Program-made: the position numbers and the translations under genes | The notes under the pieces: generated by a model | Told to the model about the DNA's origin: nothing | The model's input: the letters and a program-made list of their open reading frames with translations, nothing else | Database searches by the model: none | From: Albidovulum sp. | GTDB lineage: Bacteria > Pseudomonadota > Alphaproteobacteria > Rhodobacterales > Rhodobacteraceae | Reading direction: 5' to 3' | Assembly: GCA_020637635.1 (NCBI GenBank) | Contig: JACKKB010000009.1 | Location: forward strand, 1 to 64,000 | Length of the DNA stretch: 64,000 nucleotides | In this document: positions 58,644 through 64,000 of the stretch, piece after piece | How the letters are laid out: every line of letters starts with the position of its first letter | Numbering within the stretch: the stretch's first letter is position 1

Positions 58644-60072
58644 GGACGCTGGCCGCTGCTGCCGCGGCGCCTTCGATCCCGAGGAGATTGACGACGCCGA
58701 CGACCATGATCGCGGCCGATGCCATCAGCAAGAGCCACTGCGCCGGCACCATGCGGGTCTGGATCGCATTGGTCTCGGCGCCGAAATACATGTAATAGAC
58801 GATGCGCAGATAGTAGTAGGCGCTGATCACCGAGGCGACCGCCCCGCCCACCGCAAGCCAGACGAGCCCGGCATCGACCGCCGCAGCCAGCACGCCGTAT
58901 TTCGCGAAGAAGCCCAGCATCGGCGGCACGCCGGCAAGCGAGAAGAGCAGCACCAGCATTGCCAGCGCCTTCACCGGCTCGCGCCGGGAATAGAGGTTCA
59001 GCGACTGGATATCGGTGACCGGCGCTCCGTCGCGCTCCATCGACAGGATGAAGGCGAAGGTGCCGACGTTCATCGTCGCGTAGATCGCCATGTAAAGAAG
59101 CGTGGCCTTGACGCCCATCTCGGTGCCCGCGGCCAGCCCGGTGAGGGCAAAGCCCATGTGCGCGATCGAGGAATAGGCCATCAGCCGCTTGAAGTTGCGC
59201 TGCCCGATCCCGGCGAAGGCGCCAAGGAACATGGACAGGAGCGCGAGCAGCGCCAGAACCTGGCTCCAGTCGGCCACGGCCGCGCCGAAGCCGTCGAAGA
59301 GGACCCGCGCGATGAGCGCCATCGCCGCCACCTTGGGCGCGGTCGCGAAGAAGGCCGTGACCGGCGTCGGCGAGCCTTCGTAGACGTCGGGCGTCCACAT
59401 GTGGAACGGCACCGCAGAGACCTTGAAGGCGAGCCCGGTGATCAGGAACACGAGCCCGAAGAGGAGGCCGATCGAGACATGGCCATCGTGCACGGTGGCC
59501 AGAATGCCGCCGAAGAGCGTGGTGCCGGTGAAGCCGTAGACAAGCGAGGCGCCATAGAGCAGGAGACCCGAGGAGAGCGCGCCGAGCACGAAGTATTTCA
59601 GCCCCGCCTCGGTCGATCTCACGCTGTCGCGGCGCATGGCGGCGACGACATAGAGCGAGAGCGACTGCAGCTCGAGCCCCATGTAGAGCGCCATCAGATC
59701 GCTGGCCGAAACCATCACCATCATGCCGGCGACCGCAAAGGCGACGAGCAACGGGAATTCGAACCGCCCGAGCCCGCGGCGCGCCATGTAGTCCTGGCTC
59801 ATGGCGAGGACCGCGGCGGCCGCCAGAAGCACGGTCACCTTGGCGAAGCGCGCGAAGGCGTCGTCGATGAACATGCCGCCGAAGGCCATCGCGTCGCCCG
59901 ACCCCGAAAGGCCGATCCAGGCCGCAAGCCCGACGAAGACCGCAACGGTCATCCAGGTGAGCGAGCCCGTCAGGTCGTCCTTGCCGGTGTAGACCGCGCC
60001 CAGAAGCGCCGCGAGCGCGTAAAGGACGAGCACGAGTTCCGGAAGGATGGCGGCCAGGTCTGCAGAGATCAT
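58633..60072 (-). CDS. nuoN: NADH-quinone oxidoreductase subunit N
   Basis: 479 residues with about 14 membrane helices, an antiporter-like complex I subunit. Conserved charged residues lie in PELVLVLYALAALLG, YSSIAHMGFALTGL and the Lys of FHMWTPDVYEGSPTPVTAF. Frame is intact, in contrast to nuoL and nuoM. Confidence 0.95.
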   Translation of the reverse strand: MISADLAAILPELVLVLYALAALLGAVYTGKDDLTGSLTWMTVAVFVGLAAWIGLSGSGDAMAFGGMFIDDAFARFAKVTVLLAAAAVLAMSQDYMARRGLGRFEFPLLVAFAVAGMMVMVSASDLMALYMGLELQSLSLYVVAAMRRDSVRSTEAGLKYFVLGALSSGLLLYGASLVYGFTGTTLFGGILATVHDGHVSIGLLFGLVFLITGLAFKVSAVPFHMWTPDVYEGSPTPVTAFFATAPKVAAMALIARVLFDGFGAAVADWSQVLALLALLSMFLGAFAGIGQRNFKRLMAYSSIAHMGFALTGLAAGTEMGVKATLLYMAIYATMNVGTFAFILSMERDGAPVTDIQSLNLYSRREPVKALAMLVLLFSLAGVPPMLGFFAKYGVLAAAVDAGLVWLAVGGAVASVISAYYYLRIVYYMYFGAETNAIQTRMVPAQWLLLMASAAIMVVGVVNLLGIEGAAAAAASVLVR

Positions 60073-60084
60073 CGCGTCGGGTCC

Positions 60085-61632
60085 TCAGTGGCTGGCGGTC
60101 GTCGCCGCCTCGGCGGCAGGGATCGCGGCATGATAGGCGGCAAGCAGCTTCTCGACCGAGGCGCCGGTCGTTTCGGTCACCAGGCTCGGGTAGACGCCGA
60201 GAAGCAGGGTCATGGCGACGAGCGGCGCGAAGATCAACTTTTCGCGACCGCTCATGTCGGTGATGGTCTTCAGGCTTTCCTTGATCAGGTCGCCGAAGAC
60301 CACCCGGCGGTAAAGCCAGAGCGCATAGGAGGCGCTCAGGATCACGCCGGAGGTCGCGGCGAACGCCGCCCAGGTGTTGACCTGGAAGATACCCATGAGC
60401 GTCAGGAACTCGCCGACGAAGCCGCTGGTGCCCGGCAGACCGACATTGGCCATGGTGAAGAACATGAAGATCAGCGCGTAGGCCGGCATCCTGTTCACGA
60501 GCCCGCCATAGGCGGCGATCTCGCGGGTGTGCATCCGGTCGTAGATGACGCCGACCGCGAGGAAGAGCGCGCCGGAGATGAAGCCGTGGCTCAGCATCTG
60601 GAAGATCGCGCCGTCGAGACCCTGCTGGTTGGCCGCGAAGATGCCCATCGTCACGTAGCCCATGTGCGCGACCGAGGAATAGGCGATGAGCTTCTTCATG
60701 TCCTCCTGCGCCAGCGCCACGAGCGAGGTGTAGACGATGGCGATGGCCGAGAGCCAGAAGACGAAGCCCGACATGAGGTCGGAGGCGACCGGGAACATCG
60801 GCAGCGAGAAGCGCAGGAAGCCGTAGCCGCCCATCTTCAGGAGGATCGCCGCCAGCACCACCGACCCCGCCGTCGGCGCCTGGACGTGGGCATCGGGCAA
60901 CCAGGTATGGACCGGCCACATCGGCATCTTCACCGCGAAAGAGGCGAAGAAGGCGAGCCAGAGCAGCGTCTGCATCCCGCCCGCCAGATGGAAGCCGAGG
61001 ATGCCGATGCCGTCGGAGGAGAACTGATGCGTGAGCAGGCTCTGGTCGCACCCGCCGATGCAGGTGGTGCCGGCATCGACATACATCGCGATCATCGCCA
61101 CCAGCATCAGCACCGATCCGAGGAAGGTGTAGAGGAAGAACTTGAACGCGGCATAGATCCGGTCCTTGCCGCCCCAGATTCCGATGATGAGGAACATCGG
61201 AATGAGGCCCGCCTCGAAGAAGAGGTAGAAGAGCACCAGATCGAGCGCCACGAAGGCCCGATCATCAGCCCTCGAGCACGAGGAAGGCGACCATGTATTC
61301 CTTCACCCGCGTCGTGACGCCCCAGCACGACAGGATCGTGATCGGCATCAGGAACGTCGTCAGCATCACGAAGAGAACCGAGATGCCGTCGACGCCGACG
61401 CGGTAGGTGAGCCCCATGATCCAGGCATGTTCCTCCATGAACTGGAACTTCGTGTCGGCGGATCGAAACCCGCGATCAGGAAGAGCGAAACGAGGAACGT
61501 GGCCGTCGTGGCGATCAGCGCCAGCCATTTCGCGTTCGCCTGTGCCGCCGCATCGTCGCCCTTGAGGAAGAGCGCCAGGATCGCCGCCGCCACGAGGGGG
61601 ACGAAGGTGATGATGGAAAGAAGATTTTCCAT
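60085..61632 (-). pseudogene. nuoM: NADH-quinone oxidoreductase subunit M, frame broken by three 1-base deletions
   Basis: The protein should be about 515 residues. It starts MENLLSIITFVPLVAAAILA (ATG at 61632, TAATG overlap with nuoL). The frame shifts near 61457-61461 (FDP into DTKFQFMEEH), near 61267-61270 (FLVLE into GLMIG) and near 61255-61259 (into FVALDLVLF). One base is missing each time, always in a short G/C run (for example GGGCC expected GGGGCC). The sum of three deletions restores the first frame, and from 61251 down the gene is intact (FYLFFEAGLIPMFLIIGIWG, HTWLPDAHVQAPTAGSV). Conservation on both sides points to errors in the sequence rather than true decay. Confidence 0.85.
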
Positions 61633-63880
61633 TAGTGCGCGCCCCCGAGGCGTCATCAAGGTCAGAAGCACCGCGATGCCGATGACCATCGCGAAGGCAT
61701 AGGTGAAGATGTAGCCCGACTGCGCCCGGTTCACGATCCGCGTCAGCCGCGGCACGAGCCCCATCGCCACGCCGTTGATCGTGCCGTCGATCACCGACCC
61801 GTCGCCGCGTTTCCACAGGAACGCGCCGAGCGCCAGGCAGGTCGGATGAAGGCCACGTCATAGATCTCGTCGAAATACCACTTGTTGAGCAGGAAGCGGT
61901 AGAGGATTGGCTGGGACTCGGCCAGGCGGCGCGGAATCGAGGGATCCTTGATGTAGAAGAGCCAGGCCAGCACGAAACCGATCAGCATCGCGAAGAAGGG
62001 CGAAACCTTGACCCAGGCCGGTGAATGATGGGCGTCGTCGAGGACCTTGTTGGAGGCCTCGGACATGAAGATCGCCCCTTCCGGCGCATGGTCCGCCATC
62101 GCGGCGTGATCGCCCCGGCACTCGCGGTCGCGGTGCCCTCGGCCGTGGTGGCGTCGTGGCTCGCACCCGTCTCGCCCGTCGCGGCGCCGGTGGCCGCGGC
62201 CGTCGCGTCACCCGTCGTCGCGTCACCCGTCGTCGCGTCACCCGTCGTCGCGTCACCCGTCGTCGCATCACCCGTCGTCGCCCCGCCCGTCGTCGCATCA
62301 CCCGTCGTCGCCCCGCCCGTCGTGGCCGCGTCGCCCTCGGCCGCGGCCTCGTGAGGAGCCATGGCGAAGAAGCCGGCCATCCGCTCGTGATCGCCGAAGA
62401 AGGGCTTGTACCAGACCATCCCCGCCAGCACCGCGCCGATGGCCAGGATACCGAGCGGAACGGTCATCGAAAGCGGGCTCTCGTGGGCGTGCTCATGCGC
62501 GTGGTGGTCGCCGCGCGCTTTGCCGTAGAAGGTCATGAACATGAGCCGCCAGGAGTAGAACGAGGTGAAGAGCGCGGCGATGACCAGCGCCCAGAAGGCA
62601 AAGCCGTTGCCCGAACCCCAGGCGCTCTCGATGATCGCGTCCTTCGACAGGAAGCCCGCAAAGCCGATCGAGGTCAGCGGAATGCCGACGCCGGTGATGG
62701 CGAGCGTGCCGATCAGCATCGCCCAGAAGGTGAGCGGGGTCTTCGTCCTGAGGGCGCCGTAATTGCGCATGTCCTGTTCGTGATGCATCGCATGGATGAC
62801 CGAGCCGGCGCCGAGGAAGAGCATCGCCTTGAAGAAGGCATGCGTCAGCAGGTGGAACATCGCCGCCGAATAGATGCCCGCGCCGGCGGCCACGAACATG
62901 TAGCCGAGCTGCGAACAGGTCGAATAGGCGATGACGCGCTTGATGTCGTTTTGCACGAGGCCCACGGTGGCGGCGAAGAACGCCGTCGCCGCGCCGATGT
63001 AGATCACGAAGCTCTTGGCCTCGGGCGCGTATTCGAAGAGGGGCGACATGCGGCAGACGAGGAAGACGCCCGCCGTCACCATGGTCGCGGCATGGATGAG
63101 GGCGGAAACCGGCGTCGGGCCCTCCATCGCATCAGGCAGCCAGGTATGCAGGAAGAGCTGCGCCGACTTGCCCATCGCGCCGACGAAGAGAAGGAAGGCC
63201 AGAAGGTTGGCGGCGTTCCAGTCGGTCCAGAGAAAGCGCAGCTGCGTCTCGGCCAGCCTCGGCGCGGCGGCGAAGACGTCGTCCATGTTGATCGAGTCGA
63301 CCAGATAGAAAAGCCCGAAGATGCCGAGTGCGAAACCGAAGTCGCCCACCCGGTTGACCACGAAGGCCTTGATCGCGGCGGCATTGGCGCTGGCCTTGCG
63401 GTAGTAGAAGCCGATCAGCAGGTAGGAGGCGACGCCCACGCCCTCCCATCCGAAGAACATCTGCACGAGGTTGTCGGCCGTCACCAGCATCAGCATCGCG
63501 AAGGTGAAGAACGACAGATAGGCGAAGAACCGCGGCCGGTAGCTCTCGCCCTCGCGCCAGTTCTCGTCATGGGCCATGTAGCCCCAGGAATAGAGGTGGA
63601 CGAGCGCCGAGACGGTCGTCACCACGATCAGCATGATCGTCGTCAGCCGGTCGAGCCGGATCGCCCAGGACGTGTCGAGCGTGCCCGAACGGATGTAGTC
63701 GAGCACATGGATATGGCTGGTCGTGCCGTCGAAGCCGAGAAAGCTGATCCACGACAGCAGGCAGGCGAGGAAGAGAAGCCCCGTCGTCACCGCCTGCGCC
63801 CCGGTCTCGCCGATCACGCGCCAGCCGAAGCCCGCGATGAGGCTGCCGACCAGCGGGGCAAAGAGGATGATCGTTTCCAT
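61632..63880 (-). pseudogene. nuoL: NADH-quinone oxidoreductase subunit L, frame broken near its 3' end
   Basis: Intact from METIILFAPLVGSLIAGFGW to about residue 593, with the antiporter core (HTWLPDAMEGPTPVSALIH, WGYMAHDENWREGES). An in-frame array of pentapeptides TTGDA is inserted near residues 515-560. Then the frame changes at about 62101-62106 (into MADHAPEGAIFMSEAS), about 61840-61844 (into LALGAFLWKRGDGSVIDG) and about 61642-61646, where an extra G (five instead of four) would put the expected ending RGAH and TAA (61632-61634) back in frame. The remaining reading frame in the raw sequence runs on into nuoM. Confidence 0.85.
62201..62327. repeat. 15-bp in-frame repeat in nuoL (TTGDA)
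   Basis: About nine copies of CGTCACCCGTCGTCG (plus strand) encode GDATT pentapeptides on the minus strand, with a few GGATT variants. It sits between the last helices' loop HEAAAEG and the C-terminal lateral-helix region. It is 95 bp from the first frame break. Confidence 0.85.
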
Positions 63881-63883
63881 GCT

Positions 63884-64000
63884 TTACCCTTTCATCACGT
63901 TGACATCTTCGACGTCGATCGTGCCGCGGTTGCGGAAGAAGCAGACGAGGATGGCAAGGCCGATCGCGGCCTCGGCGGCGGCGACGGTCAGGACGAACAT
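63884..64000 (-). CDS. nuoK: NADH-quinone oxidoreductase subunit K (C-terminal part)
   Basis: The last 38 residues are visible, up to the right edge: MFVLTVAAAEAAIGLAILVC, then FFRNRGTIDVEDVNVMKG and TAA. The Glu in the AAAEAAIG helix is the conserved proton-channel residue of NuoK. The stop is 3 bases before the nuoL start, as expected in a nuo operon. Confidence 0.92.
   Translation of the reverse strand: MFVLTVAAAEAAIGLAILVCFFRNRGTIDVEDVNVMKG

Noticed and set aside
58288..61317. A 1009-residue plus-strand open frame
   Set aside because: Antisense to birA, nuoN and nuoM. Its His/Glu/Arg-rich composition is the complement of membrane-helix codons.
61366..61794. A nuoL-nuoM fusion gene
   Set aside because: The raw frame runs through the junction only because of a one-base surplus in a G run. 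The expected TAATG overlap at 61632 and separate termini fit normal gene order better.

Overview
The window reads as a chromosomal segment of a high-GC alphaproteobacterium of the order Rhodobacterales (family Rhodobacteraceae in the broad sense; I cannot fix the genus). The evidence is the very high G+C, ATGA/GTGA-coupled operons, and several clusters known from that group: nuoKLMN-birA-coaX-rnj, surE-pcm-nlpD, tatABC followed by a DUF815 ATPase, radA-cvpA-purF, and an Lrp-type regulator divergent from DUF2849-sulfite reductase-APS reductase-DUF934-ferredoxin:NADP reductase. No rRNA, tRNA, CRISPR array, intact insertion sequence or prophage gene was seen. It is mostly core genome with a few lineage-specific genes.

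Layout. 0-1.1 kb: a minus-strand accessory locus with a small protein built of 19-residue STSHA repeats, a hairpin, and a downstream gene of a Rhodobacterales-only family that runs off the left edge. 1.5-5.4 kb: exonuclease III, two FAD enzymes, and DksA. 5.5-10.8 kb: MoxR-type AAA ATPase, GNAT, DUF2927 lipoprotein, a 54-residue membrane protein, a VWA protein and an M48 protease. 11-16.7 kb: an ABC-2 exporter pair, rimO, an EamA exporter and a cytochrome P450. 16.7-21.4 kb: the assimilatory sulfur operon with its regulator. 21.5-24.9 kb: an Ala-rich repeat protein, infC with a probable AUA start, rlmJ, and a conserved unknown. 25-26.4 kb: three small proteins. 26.6-33.7 kb: pyrC, pyrE, dnaB, alr, mlaE, mlaF and two membrane proteins, one PqiA-like. 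33.7-37.9 kb: nlpD-pcm-surE (minus), an SDR and bioY. 37.9-45.2 kb (minus): tatABC-DUF815 and radA-cvpA-purF-DUF1801-DUF1284. 45.3-50.1 kb: WYL regulator, ABC ATPase, SDR, Hint protein, universal stress protein. 50.1-55.4 kb: prfC, a small unknown, a glycosyltransferase-25 protein and a DEAD-box helicase. 55.4-64 kb (minus): the tail of the complex I operon, then birA, coaX and rnj.

Three themes stand out. First, the locus at the left edge: a multi-copy peptide gene whose repeats end in Gly-Gly, with a solitary copy of the same motif ending in a stop just upstream. It is the best candidate here for an undescribed system. Second, short G+C-rich tandem repeats (mostly 12- or 15-bp units, each with its own sequence) fill many spacers and also lie in frame inside genes (FAD monooxygenase, APS reductase tail, TatB, NuoL, the Ala-rich membrane protein). 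Third, about six single-base frame breaks are packed into 850 bp at the nuoL/nuoM junction, next to one of those repeats. They are more likely sequence errors than true loss of complex I, but this needs checking.

How the genes work together: the sulfur operon takes APS to sulfide with electrons probably supplied through the ferredoxin reductase; mlaEF and PqiA-like genes serve envelope lipid transport; tatABC exports folded proteins; surE-pcm-nlpD serve stationary-phase repair and cell-wall splitting; bioY and birA handle biotin; pyrC/pyrE and purF serve nucleotide synthesis.
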